Positions 16,233 through 23,538 of a DNA stretch of 45,427 nt are shown piece by piece (the stretch's first letter is position 1; every line of letters begins with the position of its first letter). Below the pieces are notes generated by a model, which worked only from the letters and a program-made list of their open reading frames with translations, was not told the DNA's origin and did no database searches. This DNA is from Desulfotalea sp. (lineage in GTDB: Bacteria > Desulfobacterota > Desulfobulbia > Desulfobulbales > Desulfocapsaceae), in contig NVXR01000040.1 of the NCBI GenBank assembly GCA_002733995.1, positions 1-45,427 on the forward strand, given 5' to 3'. The position numbers were made by a program, and so were the translations under genes.

Positions 16233-17669
16233 TTATCCTCTATAAAGTTCACTAAATCCATATCTCATAGCATCCATTAAATCCGACCAGTTATGATTCG
16301 GAATACTTGCCTTTTTATCAGTCCATACATAATTACAAATAGCCTTTACCACATTAGGTGAATCAGGATCAATTACTATGGTAAACCCTTGGATCGCTAA
16401 AATATCATGCTCCACCTTCTTCTTAGGGCATTTCCTTATATTTAAATTGAACTCGTAATATAAATCATTAATCAATTGTTTATGTGCTGAATCCCCTACT
16501 ATTAAATCTGAGTTGCCAATTCTTTGCGTGAGTATTTCCGCTAGAACTCTTTCAGATAACCCACTCTTGAATAGTATTTCCTTTACGTGTATTTTTTTAG
16601 CGTCCCAATCTATGGCTACTTTTACATTTGCGTGAGGGTCATTAAATCCAAAATCTTGGCCGAAACAATACGGTAAGTCCTCGTTGAAATCTCCGATCTC
16701 CCAATCATCATAAATAACCCCCTCGGCTGTATTCTTAAACCCTCCTAATATTTCATACTTGTAACTATCGTGAGCCTTTTTAAGTTTATTATCAGCTAGA
16801 TCCCTTCCCTCTTTACTTAATTCTCTATATTCCTCGTATGATTTACGCTTTGATTCATATTCATTCCAGTTATGCTCGGCCATATTCTCCTGGCCATTAT
16901 CTAAATAGGTTGTATGAATATACAATATATTATCAACCACTCCATTAAATCCATCTGCTATACCCTCATACCATTGCCCGAAAATCCAATGTTCTCTGGT
17001 CGGTGGGTTGAATGAAATAATAGACAGGCATTGAACATCACTAGCCCTCATTGATCGCTTAATCTTTTGCCATGATTCAAAGGATTCTAATTCCTCACCC
17101 TCATCGGTTTCGAATATACTAAAGTCCTCTAATGATTTGAGTTTTGCCGTTTGTGTTCCTACCGATGTTTTTTGGCCGGTGATAGATATTTTACCTACTG
17201 CATTTTTAACCGAATACGTTTTGTTTGAAGCCTCGAATTTATCAGCGATACCCAATTCTAACATTCTATTTTCTAACGCCTCGGTAATTGAGTTGTCAGT
17301 ACTTGACATTGTTTGTCTTGTGTATAGGATTCTATGGTTATAATGAACGGCTGCAGTTGGGTTAAAACAGGAGATACCAAACGTTTTCCCTGAATCCCTA
17401 CCCCCTGATAATAACACCGTGTCAATCTTTGACATTATAATCCAGTAATCTAACCGGTCGTATTCATCTACCGTAAGCCCTAAGTACCTAAGATCTATTA
17501 ATTCGCTCTCTAATTCTTTGTTCGATTCTTTCTTAACTGCCTTTTCAAGCACTCTAAACCGTTCTAATTGCTCATCCGAAAGGTATTTAACCGAGTATTC
17601 CTCTACCATATCCCAAGCCTTTAGAAGCTGAAACAATGGTTCGTATTTATCGGAGAAGGTTATAGCCAT
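16233..17669 (-). CDS. terL: Terminase large subunit
   Basis: A 478-aa packaging motor of the PBSX/Terminase_3 type. The ATPase domain has Walker A GGRDSGKT at about residues 89-96 and Walker B FSIFETDEGEE at about 183-193, with the catalytic Glu after Asp 189. The RNase H-like nuclease domain has acidic residues in GQDFGFNDP (D339), IVGDSAHK (D393) and the C-terminal SDLMDAMRYG. It starts immediately after the HNH gene. Together with the small terminase it cuts concatemeric DNA and drives it through the portal. Confidence 0.95.
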   Translation of the reverse strand: MAITFSDKYEPLFQLLKAWDMVEEYSVKYLSDEQLERFRVLEKAVKKESNKELESELIDLRYLGLTVDEYDRLDYWIIMSKIDTVLLSGGRDSGKTFGISCFNPTAAVHYNHRILYTRQTMSSTDNSITEALENRMLELGIADKFEASNKTYSVKNAVGKISITGQKTSVGTQTAKLKSLEDFSIFETDEGEELESFESWQKIKRSMRASDVQCLSIISFNPPTREHWIFGQWYEGIADGFNGVVDNILYIHTTYLDNGQENMAEHNWNEYESKRKSYEEYRELSKEGRDLADNKLKKAHDSYKYEILGGFKNTAEGVIYDDWEIGDFNEDLPYCFGQDFGFNDPHANVKVAIDWDAKKIHVKEILFKSGLSERVLAEILTQRIGNSDLIVGDSAHKQLINDLYYEFNLNIRKCPKKKVEHDILAIQGFTIVIDPDSPNVVKAICNYVWTDKKASIPNHNWSDLMDAMRYGFSELYRG

Positions 17670-17933
17670 CTACTTATCTAATCTACTTTGTGAATATCCG
17701 TTCTCTTTAGCCCAAACAGGATGTAACTCTACGTAATCATGGTGTCCGTGGCAAAGGTTCCTGAACGTGCTTACATCGGTTAGGTTGTCGCCTATTCTCC
17801 CCTTGGAATGATGCACGACTGCTATCCCTTCGCACTCTGGAAACATGCAAGTACTGTTTTCTTCCAAGAACTTATCCCGGAGCTTATTGTATATCTTCCT
17901 TTTGGCTGCTAGTTTCTTACTTACGTTTCTCAT
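17670..17933 (-). CDS. HNH-type endonuclease next to terminase
   Basis: Starting at ATG 17933, chosen over an upstream TTG because of its AAAACAAAGATG leader, the product has 87 aa. Cys 29 and Cys 34 (CMFPEC), His-His 41-42 (VVHHSKGR) and Cys 61 with His 64-65 (LCHGHHDYVELHP) give a zinc-supported HNH fold. Small HNH proteins beside terminase genes assist DNA cleavage during packaging in several phages, so a packaging role is likely rather than homing. Confidence 0.8.
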   Translation of the reverse strand: MRNVSKKLAAKRKIYNKLRDKFLEENSTCMFPECEGIAVVHHSKGRIGDNLTDVSTFRNLCHGHHDYVELHPVWAKENGYSQSRLDK

Positions 17934-17999
17934 CTTTGTTTTACTACTGAGCAATCGAGCCTTAACCCTTGCTATCAATACAATGTTAAAAACAGACTC

Positions 18000-18464
18000 T
18001 TACCCCTTTTTGGTGAAGTTAATCACTACATCACCGCTGTGAGTGTTGGTGTTCTCGTTCTTATTATCGGTTTTATCCGTTAACCCTAAATCACGGGCTA
18101 TAATATTAGCGTTTAATAGTCCTGCCGCAGCCCCTTCGAACTTCTGATTGTAGATTATTTTACCGACCCTCGTTATGACTTGGGAAAAATCTTTGTAATC
18201 AGGATTAGTTTTATACTCCCTAAGTGAGTCAATACCAAGGAATAATTCTAATCCATCCCAAGTATAAGCTCTCATTATATCGATAGTATCTTTATCAATA
18301 CCATCACGTCCGTTGAATATTTTACTCTCTTGTAATGGGTTTTCATCTATCCATTCAAAGTACTTGCAAGCCTCTTCCCATAGTATCTCCGGACTAGAGA
18401 ATATCTTATCTCTTCCGTGCTTGCTTCTTTGCTTCCAAAATTGGTTCCCTTTAGGCGCTCCCAT
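18000..18464 (-). CDS. terS: Terminase small subunit (gp3-like DNA-packaging protein)
   Basis: The start is set at ATG 18464, giving MGAPKGNQFWKQRSKHGRDK and 154 aa, the characteristic N-terminus of the DNA-packaging protein gp3 family. FEGAAAGLLNANIIARDLGL is the matching C-terminal motif. The small subunit recognises phage DNA and stimulates the large subunit. It overlaps the previous gene by 14 bp. The C-terminal tail is Asn/Thr-rich and probably disordered. Confidence 0.9.
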   Translation of the reverse strand: MGAPKGNQFWKQRSKHGRDKIFSSPEILWEEACKYFEWIDENPLQESKIFNGRDGIDKDTIDIMRAYTWDGLELFLGIDSLREYKTNPDYKDFSQVITRVGKIIYNQKFEGAAAGLLNANIIARDLGLTDKTDNKNENTNTHSGDVVINFTKKG

Positions 18465-18663
18465 CTTCTGAATCTTTTGGTAGTTCAATGTAACTGTATT
18501 CGCTTGGTGTAAAGCTATCTAATCCATAAGCTAATCCATTATCTTCCCATAGTTCTTTTGGATGCTCCCATGTGTAAGAATCAAGCTCTTTAATTACACT
18601 CTTATTGTCCCTTGCTACTATTTTGTAGTTATGTAAGTTACTTACAACTGTATTTGCTCCCAT
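18451..18663 (-). CDS. Hypothetical protein before small terminase (70 aa)
   Basis: A 70-aa acidic protein (MGANTVVSNLHNYKIVARDN) that overlaps the small terminase start by 14 bp, implying coupled translation. No family recognised. It starts one base after the lipoprotein gene, so it may share that promoter and be the first late gene of the packaging block. Confidence 0.55.
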   Translation of the reverse strand: MGANTVVSNLHNYKIVARDNKSVIKELDSYTWEHPKELWEDNGLAYGLDSFTPSEYSYIELPKDSEDGSA

Positions 18664-18664
18664 C

Positions 18665-19075
18665 TTAATGAGTTAGGTAATACTTATAATCAATGTCCTG
18701 CCATGTAGTCTCCAGAATAATAGTATCGGAGTTGGCTTTTGTTATTCTGCTACGTTCCGGTAGTTGCACGGCTCCTGTTAGCTTATTGACTATCACACTA
18801 TCATTTATAACAGTAATAGTTCCGGTACTTATTAGCGTTGTTTGGTTGATTGTATTGTAGAATGTTTCGGTAAGATCCCCGGAAGATGTGATCTGGTCTG
18901 TAGCGTTTGGGTAATCGTAATAGATTGTCCCTTGATAGTTTCCTTCTATTTCCGCTAATGTCCATGTACCTACTAACCTGGGATCAATTGATTGCGTGTT
19001 GCTAGTCGGTTCTAGCTTGTCTTTTCCGCACGATGCCAATGTAATGACAAAGCACACTAATAATAATTTATTCAT
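18665..19075 (-). CDS. Phage lipoprotein, lipocalin-like (136 aa)
   Basis: MNKLLLVCFVITLASCGKD is a type II signal with lipobox LASC and lipidated Cys 16. The mature part begins with a flexible Ser/Asn segment, then LVGTWTLAEIEG, a common opening of lipocalin-like beta-barrel lipoproteins of Bacteroidota. It would be anchored in a cell membrane. It lies between a terminator and the packaging genes and has its own promoter. Likely roles are superinfection exclusion or changing the host surface. It may be of host origin. Confidence 0.75.
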   Translation of the reverse strand: MNKLLLVCFVITLASCGKDKLEPTSNTQSIDPRLVGTWTLAEIEGNYQGTIYYDYPNATDQITSSGDLTETFYNTINQTTLISTGTITVINDSVIVNKLTGAVQLPERSRITKANSDTIILETTWQDIDYKYYLTH

Positions 19076-19094
19076 ATCGTTGATGTTTGATTTT

Positions 19095-19126
19095 CAAAGG
19101 TAAAGAAAAAAAGCCGCATTTCCCAA
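19095..19126 (-). promoter_or_regulatory. Promoter for the lipoprotein gene
   Basis: TACCTTTG (19102-19095) fits the -7 box and TTG (19126-19124) lies 21 nt upstream. It overlaps the preceding terminator hairpin. Predicted transcription starts roughly a dozen bases before the lipoprotein ATG, giving a very short leader. Confidence 0.55.
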
Positions 19127-19137
19127 CGTGGCTTTTT
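19106..19137 (-). terminator. Intrinsic terminator ending the early block
   Basis: A stem AGCCACG/TGCGGCT with one mismatch and one G-U pair is followed by seven T on the minus strand. The plus strand also ends in T5, so it may work in both directions. It separates early genes from the lipoprotein and late genes. Confidence 0.7.
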
Positions 19138-19221
19138 CTATGTAAAACTAAGATATGACCATAGAACATGATCGTAGCAAATATACACATATTACTCATT
19201 CGTTAATCATATTGGAGATAG

Positions 19222-19425
19222 TTACTCTACACCCCATTCATTTTGTAGTTTACAAATATCCCTAATAGTGGTATCGTCACCCTTTTCTTCTAGCAGTTCC
19301 ACTAAGTCTATTATCTTATCTAAAATGTGTTTAGACACGTTTATATTAGCCGTTCTTAGAGCTAAATCTAAGTTTGTAACTGTCACCTTATCAATTGGTT
19401 TGATTTTGTTTTTTCTATTACTCAT
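19222..19425 (-). CDS. Hypothetical protein (67 aa)
   Basis: A 67-aa protein with a basic N-terminus (MSNRKNKIKPIDKV) and a helical rest (ISKHILDKI-like region, then LVELLEEKGDDTTIRDICKL). The end could be a small HTH-like unit, but this is weak. It is the last early gene before the terminator and has its own -7 box inside the gene upstream. Confidence 0.55.
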   Translation of the reverse strand: MSNRKNKIKPIDKVTVTNLDLALRTANINVSKHILDKIIDLVELLEEKGDDTTIRDICKLQNEWGVE

Positions 19426-19478
19426 AATATTTATTTTTCTTTCTAGTTTTTAATTCGTTCGATTGGTGATAGGTTTAA

Positions 19479-19676
19479 TTACAAAAGTATTCTAATGCCA
19501 AATGGTAACTTAATATACCTCTTACTTAACACACTTTCTATCTTTTCAAACTGCTTTATCGCTATCTTGCTACCAAACATTCCAGTATTTTCCTCTGTCT
19601 GTTCTAATACTAAAAAGTGTTCTTTTTCAGTAATACTAATCGTTGCCTCAATACACTTTGTCTTAAATCTTTTCAT
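19479..19676 (-). CDS. Hypothetical protein (65 aa)
   Basis: A 65-aa protein starting MKRFKTKCIEATISITEKEH, with a two-strand start and helical middle. No family recognised. A long leader of about 75 nt, with a perfect hairpin at 19713-19728, separates it from the upstream gene. The promoter-like box for the next gene overlaps its stop region. Confidence 0.5.
   Translation of the reverse strand: MKRFKTKCIEATISITEKEHFLVLEQTEENTGMFGSKIAIKQFEKIESVLSKRYIKLPFGIRILL
19482..19489 (-). promoter_or_regulatory. -7 box for the 67-aa gene
   Basis: TACTTTTG on the minus strand lies about 55 nt before the ATG at 19425. The -33 region is poor (TTAAG 19 nt upstream), so it is a candidate only. Confidence 0.4.
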
Positions 19677-19712
19677 AATCTGTATTTATTTTTATTTCTA
19701 GTTTTTATGTTA

Positions 19713-19728
19713 ACGACATTAGTGTCGT
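19713..19728 (-). promoter_or_regulatory. Leader hairpin
   Basis: ACGACA-CTAA-TGTCGT is a perfect 6-bp stem in the leader of the 65-aa gene. No T-run follows, so it is not a terminator. It may stabilise the message. Confidence 0.4.
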
Positions 19729-19752
19729 CTACTCATTCGTTCGTGTTTAATA

Positions 19753-20148
19753 TTAAGTACCCATTACTAGGTCTATTCTAGTGAAAGCATCTGATACATT
19801 AAACGAGCAATTATAAAGCATAGCTATCATTAACGGGACGCATAAGTACACCACGTATATAGCGGCAATATGTATAGATAGATTTGCTAACCCACCCAGT
19901 ATCTTAGACTTTTCTTTTATTGCTTTGATATATACATTTTCTCTTGTGACATCGTCTATAATCATAATCATTGCAAGCAGTGGAAAAGCGAAACAAAGAT
20001 GCATGAGAACGAAGAAGGTATATGCAACCCCTAATATTATGGATAGCACTTGTAACGATACCATTAAATGGAATGCCCCAAAGTAAGCCAATGCAAATAT
20101 TACTATGGTTGCGGTTATTACAATTATTGTTTTATCTATTTGTTTCAT
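19753..20148 (-). CDS. Membrane protein, about four TM segments (131 aa)
   Basis: The start is set at ATG 20148 (MKQIDKTIIVITATIVIFAL), because the leader AAACTAGAAAGATTATG matches the recurring start context. The product has hydrophobic segments near residues 7-25, 32-55, 55-75 and 100-120. No family recognised. Small early membrane proteins in phages often block superinfection or alter host envelope functions, which is inference here. Confidence 0.6.
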   Translation of the reverse strand: MKQIDKTIIVITATIVIFALAYFGAFHLMVSLQVLSIILGVAYTFFVLMHLCFAFPLLAMIMIIDDVTRENVYIKAIKEKSKILGGLANLSIHIAAIYVVYLCVPLMIAMLYNCSFNVSDAFTRIDLVMGT

Positions 20149-20183
20149 AATCTTTCTAGTTTTTAATTCATTCTTCAACTGTC

Positions 20184-20212
20184 GCTATACTCGCTTTGCT
20201 TGCCTATATAGC
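20184..20212 (-). promoter_or_regulatory. Leader hairpin before membrane protein gene
   Basis: GCTATA (20212-20207) pairs with TATAGC (20189-20184) on the minus strand, with a loop of 17 nt and a competing CTCG/CGAG pairing. It lies in the leader about 40 nt before the membrane protein start. Confidence 0.35.
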
Positions 20213-20234
20213 TTCGAGTTAGCCACAATAAAAA

Positions 20235-20426
20235 TTACTCTTTAATTTCGTGGCCTCTCTCTTCTAATAGGTTTTTTAATCTATCATAAGCATCATCCTT
20301 GCTTTTTCCATACTTAATAGCACCCGGAGCTCCAACATTACCACCATCGTACTTACCCCACTTAACCATTGCTATCCAATTGCCCTTCTCTTTTGTCAGT
20401 TCGCTAACACTTATTGCTAATATCAT
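20235..20426 (-). CDS. Hypothetical protein (63 aa)
   Basis: A 63-aa protein with MVKWGKYDGGNVGAPGAIKY and a C-terminal helix (KDDAYDRLKNLLEERGHEIKE). It may be a small two-layer fold of the kind found in phage early genes, but no family can be named. It lies between two hairpin-containing gaps. Confidence 0.5.
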   Translation of the reverse strand: MILAISVSELTKEKGNWIAMVKWGKYDGGNVGAPGAIKYGKSKDDAYDRLKNLLEERGHEIKE

Positions 20427-20528
20427 ACTGTGTAATTTTAAAAGATGGCTAACACCACCTAAAGTTTATAATTTTTCGTTCCTCAAATTCCAATCCTTAG
20501 CTTTGTCATTATCTCTCTACTCTCTATA

Positions 20529-20557
20529 TAGCCTTAGTTTTAATAAAAGTAAGGCTA
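20529..20557 (-). promoter_or_regulatory. Intercistronic hairpin at a stop codon
   Basis: TAGCCTTA (20557-20550) pairs perfectly with TAAGGCTA (20536-20529), with a 13-nt loop. The first three bases of the stem are the TAG stop of the 74-aa gene. No T-run follows. Likely an mRNA processing or stability element. Confidence 0.45.
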
Positions 20558-20779
20558 CTCAATTTCGTAATACTTCCGCACAATCAACTCTAAAGAAGTG
20601 CTATATGTTTCTTTGGTAATTCTTTCGGCTATTTTGGTAGTTTCTTTTAGTATAAAAGCTGCTTCTTTCTCGGTCAACAATCCATTATCTATAGTGTCAG
20701 AAAAAGAATCCCCTTCATTAGCTAATAAAATTCCTTTACACCATTCTTTGGCTATTTTTTTAAGAATGTTCTTATCCAT
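20555..20779 (-). CDS. Hypothetical protein (74 aa)
   Basis: A 74-aa acidic helical protein (MDKNILKKIAKEWCKGILLA) with no recognised family. A 20-bp repeat sits 16 bases before its ATG, the same position as in the next gene upstream, so the two are probably controlled together. Confidence 0.5.
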   Translation of the reverse strand: MDKNILKKIAKEWCKGILLANEGDSFSDTIDNGLLTEKEAAFILKETTKIAERITKETYSTSLELIVRKYYEIE

Positions 20780-20794
20780 CTTTCTTTTGTTTTA

Positions 20795-20814
20795 TACCCT
20801 ACTAGGTAAATAAT
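20795..20814 (-). repeat. 20-bp leader repeat, copy 1
   Basis: ATTATTTACCTAGTAGGGTA on the minus strand is repeated exactly at 21231-21250. Each copy lies 16-19 nt before a start codon. The core CCTAGTAGG is near-palindromic, as expected for an operator or an RNA-binding site. Confidence 0.6.
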
Positions 20815-20837
20815 TTTTTCTAACTCTATATTTTTTC

Positions 20838-21212
20838 TTAGTCAATTCCGATAACTAAATCTTTGTATGCTTCCATCATGCTTTCAACCAGCATCTTTTG
20901 AGATGGATTTAACCAATTCATGTGGCTACTATTATCTAATAACTCTAAAGCTGTGAGATGTGTTGTACTCATCTTGTATTTTTCTAACATCTCGGTAACT
21001 TCCCTCTCGCTATACTCTAAATGCTCACCTTTGATACATTCATTACTAGTATCATTTATCCATGAATTAACAAAATCAGATGCTTTCTTTAAATTTAATA
21101 TATGATTTTGTTTTAACTCGTCACGCTCAATTGATATAGAGTGTATTAAATCAAACACTTCTTTTTCAACTTGATAATCTTTACCTTTTATTTCTACGCT
21201 TAATTTCTTCAT
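20838..21212 (-). CDS. Hypothetical helical protein (124 aa)
   Basis: A 124-aa, Glu/Lys-rich helical protein (MKKLSVEIKGKDYQVEKEVF). The middle contains NSWINDTSNECIKGEHLEYS. No family recognised. Preceded by the second copy of the 20-bp repeat and by the usual A-rich start context. Confidence 0.5.
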   Translation of the reverse strand: MKKLSVEIKGKDYQVEKEVFDLIHSISIERDELKQNHILNLKKASDFVNSWINDTSNECIKGEHLEYSEREVTEMLEKYKMSTTHLTALELLDNSSHMNWLNPSQKMLVESMMEAYKDLVIGID

Positions 21213-21230
21213 ATCTCTTCTATTTTAAAC

Positions 21231-21250
21231 TACCCTACTAGGTAAATAAT
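21231..21250 (-). repeat. 20-bp leader repeat, copy 2
   Basis: Identical to 20795-20814 and placed 19 nt before the ATG of the 124-aa gene, between that gene and the stop of the upstream gene. Confidence 0.6.
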
Positions 21251-21260
21251 ATTCTTTGAT

Positions 21261-21608
21261 TTAAGCAATTGACATATTAGTTATCGCCATGTTATCGCCA
21301 CCTCCTGCGTATTTAATTGCTTTCTGTTGGCTGTCAAATATACCCATAACAATTAATGTCTCGGTACATTGAACCATCCATACACCACCATTCAAAGCGT
21401 CCCAATATCTTCCGGTTACTCTCTCTATGATCTTACGGTCTATTTCGATTCGTCTCTTTAAATGATCGGCCTTGCTATCAATCTTGGTCATTATACTTAT
21501 TGATTCCAGGTTAACGTTAATCCTATCTGTTACGATTGTGACTATCTGTTTACATTGGTACATCTTAGCTAGTCTCTGATCTTCTTTTTCTGAGTTTATA
21601 TCTTTCAT
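21261..21608 (-). CDS. Hypothetical protein (115 aa)
   Basis: A 115-aa protein with a charged helical first half and a C-terminal YWDALNGGVWMVQCTETLIV, ending in a Gly-rich loop and hydrophobic strand. Its ATG overlaps the upstream stop by four bases (ATGA), so translation is coupled. Function unknown. Confidence 0.5.
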   Translation of the reverse strand: MKDINSEKEDQRLAKMYQCKQIVTIVTDRINVNLESISIMTKIDSKADHLKRRIEIDRKIIERVTGRYWDALNGGVWMVQCTETLIVMGIFDSQQKAIKYAGGGDNMAITNMSIA

Positions 21609-21946
21609 GCTTGGTTGTATATCTCGTTAAACTTCTCTATTGCTGCGGTTCTGGCTTCTGGTCTGGTTGCTTTCTCCATGTCTAAGTCTTCATCTACCCA
21701 AACAATAAAAAAATCAGGAACGGTTAGACAGCCTGTAAACTTCGTTGCATCTACATCATAACCCTTTGAATCTGCGAAGTCTTGTAGTACTCCCCATTGC
21801 ATTGATTCGGGTATGTTTTGCCAAACATCATATATTTCTATAGTTTGAACCCATGCTCTATTATCAATTTCGTATAATTCTATTTGGGCTACATTGTCCC
21901 AATACCACTTCTCGAAATCTTTCTTTGTCTTATCTGTTAGTTTCAT
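21605..21946 (-). CDS. Hypothetical protein (113 aa)
   Basis: A Trp/Asp-rich 113-aa acidic protein (MKLTDKTKKDFEKWYWDNVA). Features such as MQWGVLQDFADSKGYDVD fit small early phage proteins that act on host targets, but no family was recognised. Overlaps the next gene as ATGA. Confidence 0.5.
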   Translation of the reverse strand: MKLTDKTKKDFEKWYWDNVAQIELYEIDNRAWVQTIEIYDVWQNIPESMQWGVLQDFADSKGYDVDATKFTGCLTVPDFFIVWVDEDLDMEKATRPEARTAAIEKFNEIYNQA

Positions 21947-21972
21947 ATCTCTTAGTTTTAGTTGTTATTTGT

Positions 21973-22230
21973 TTAGATAGTAGGGTTTAGTTCCGATACA
22001 TGAATATCAAACTCAATTTTTAAACTTGCTATTTCAGATTTAATTTTCATTAGCATATTGTGGTATTCGGTTTGCTTATCTTTTATCTGCTTGTCTGCAA
22101 ATTGCATTTTAGTAATCAAGTCTTCTTTGTAATCGTAAGCCCCTTGAAGCTCTTTAGATAGTTTAGCGTTATCCGCTTTTAATTTATCTAAGTTGTTAAT
22201 GTGGTTGTTGTACTTATCTGTAAAATTCAT
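21973..22230 (-). CDS. Coiled-coil protein (85 aa)
   Basis: An 85-aa protein that is nearly all coiled coil (NLDKLKADNAKLSKELQGAY and following heptads). It has the recurring AAAACTAAGAGATATG leader. Function unknown; a dimeric adaptor is plausible. Confidence 0.5.
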   Translation of the reverse strand: MNFTDKYNNHINNLDKLKADNAKLSKELQGAYDYKEDLITKMQFADKQIKDKQTEYHNMLMKIKSEIASLKIEFDIHVSELNPTI

Positions 22231-22256
22231 ATCTCTTAGTTTTAAATTCTATGCTT

Positions 22257-22466
22257 TTAATTAAAAATATCGTCAGTATTTTTCTTATTTTTCTTTAATC
22301 CTATTTTTATTTCAGCATTCCAAGAATCCCTATGCAATCTTAGCGATTTTAAATACTGTTCTTTAGCTTTTGAAAAGGTGTTGAAAACATCTAGATTATT
22401 CACCTCTTCATCCGTGGGTGATATTTCACATTCCACGTAATTCCATGTATATATTTTATATCTCAT
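22257..22466 (-). CDS. Hypothetical protein (69 aa)
   Basis: The start is set at ATG 22466 (MRYKIYTWNYVECEISPTDE), two bases after the upstream stop. Longer forms would overlap the upstream gene. Beta-rich start and basic helical end, with no family recognised. Confidence 0.5.
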   Translation of the reverse strand: MRYKIYTWNYVECEISPTDEEVNNLDVFNTFSKAKEQYLKSLRLHRDSWNAEIKIGLKKNKKNTDDIFN

Positions 22467-22468
22467 AA

Positions 22469-22693
22469 TTAAAAAGGTTCTATTAAGGTTCGTCTTTTCA
22501 TTGTTTTGTTCGGTCCGCAATACCAAGTGTGGTCAAATCCTACATTCTTTGATACTGTTAATAATTCGTTTGGCTTTTGTCTTATCTCAAATGTAAAATC
22601 AATATCGGTTTCTTTGATTAATTTAATCATAGCACCATCAATAGCTTTATCATTTAAAAAATTAGTTAAATTAGCATAATCTCCTATTTCCAT
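22469..22693 (-). CDS. Hypothetical protein (74 aa)
   Basis: The start is set at ATG 22693 (MEIGDYANLTNFLNDKAIDG). The leader AAAACTAAAATTATG matches other starts, and a promoter-like box lies directly upstream, so the longer frame to 22750 is unlikely. A small mixed fold with no recognised family. Confidence 0.5.
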   Translation of the reverse strand: MEIGDYANLTNFLNDKAIDGAMIKLIKETDIDFTFEIRQKPNELLTVSKNVGFDHTWYCGPNKTMKRRTLIEPF

Positions 22694-22715
22694 AATTTTA
22701 GTTTTAAATTCTATG

Positions 22716-22723
22716 CAATGATA
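22716..22723 (-). promoter_or_regulatory. Weak -7 box with shared upstream CAATTGAAAAGA
   Basis: TATCATTG differs from TAnnTTTG at one base. Upstream lies CAATTGAAAAGAATTACTTA, closely like CAATTGAAAAGATTAACTTA in the promoter at 13.07 kb. It would restart transcription after the replication genes. Confidence 0.4.
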
Positions 22724-22764
22724 AGTAATTCTTTTCAATTGGGGAAACAATACCGTTAATTCTT

Positions 22765-23538
22765 TTAGGTTATTAAATCAAGTGGGTTAATCTCCATATC
22801 TAAACAGTCTTTAAATATCTTATGGATAGCTAGTTTCTGGCATCTACTTTTAACAGCGGGTGACTTTAGGTCTTTAAGTTCTTCATCATCGTTAATTTCC
22901 TTCAATCTTTTATCTACATACATTGAGTTCATCCCGGTTCTGATCTCCATGGTCTCGGCCCTTAGTTCTCGTTTGGCTTGTATGAATATTTCTTTAGAGT
23001 CTTTTAACGGCAGTGAGTAGCCTAACTTCTTTAAATGGATGTAGACCCTACCTCCTACCTCGTTACCCTCTTTAAAGCGTCCGTAAGCATCTGTAACGCT
23101 TTTCTTTCGTTCTTCATTGGTAAACTCTTTTTCTTCGGTAGGCTTTTCCCTTTTGGATTTAATAGCGATTGACTTTTGGAGTTCCAGTTTTTTAGTTTGT
23201 CTCCAATCCCTAATCCATCCTTTAATCAGTTTAGAGCTAACTCCGTGACCTTCCCAATTATCCGAACCGTAATCTAGCGCAATTCTAATTTCCTCTACCC
23301 TCATCGCTTTAAACTCTGAATCCATAAGCTCACGTAAATCAGATTTAATTTTAATCAGCACCGCATCGTCTGGATTCTTTTCATTTACATTGGCAAACAC
23401 AGAACCTATTAGAGCGATCGTAGCCGCTTCTTTTTGTTGCGGGCTTAAGTCTTTACACATTGGTTGAGATAATGCGTTAGATAGCTTTGTTTCGCTTACT
23501 GTGAGAATTGACTCCGGTCTTTTAATTATGTTGCTCAT
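22765..23538 (-). CDS. Replication-associated protein (257 aa)
   Basis: A 257-aa charged helical protein. Residues 1-110 contain SPQQKEAATIALIGSVFANV, and 120-160 is a Lys/Glu-rich linker. It overlaps the initiator gene by 17 bp and is thus translated with it. By position it could be a helicase loader or primosome component, but no Walker motif is visible, so it is not an AAA+ loader of the DnaC type. Confidence 0.55.
   Translation of the reverse strand: MSNIIKRPESILTVSETKLSNALSQPMCKDLSPQQKEAATIALIGSVFANVNEKNPDDAVLIKIKSDLRELMDSEFKAMRVEEIRIALDYGSDNWEGHGVSSKLIKGWIRDWRQTKKLELQKSIAIKSKREKPTEEKEFTNEERKKSVTDAYGRFKEGNEVGGRVYIHLKKLGYSLPLKDSKEIFIQAKRELRAETMEIRTGMNSMYVDKRLKEINDDEELKDLKSPAVKSRCQKLAIHKIFKDCLDMEINPLDLIT

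Noticed and set aside
22765..23538. DnaC-like AAA+ helicase loader
   Set aside because: No Walker A or B motif is visible in the protein; only a general replication-associated call is supported.
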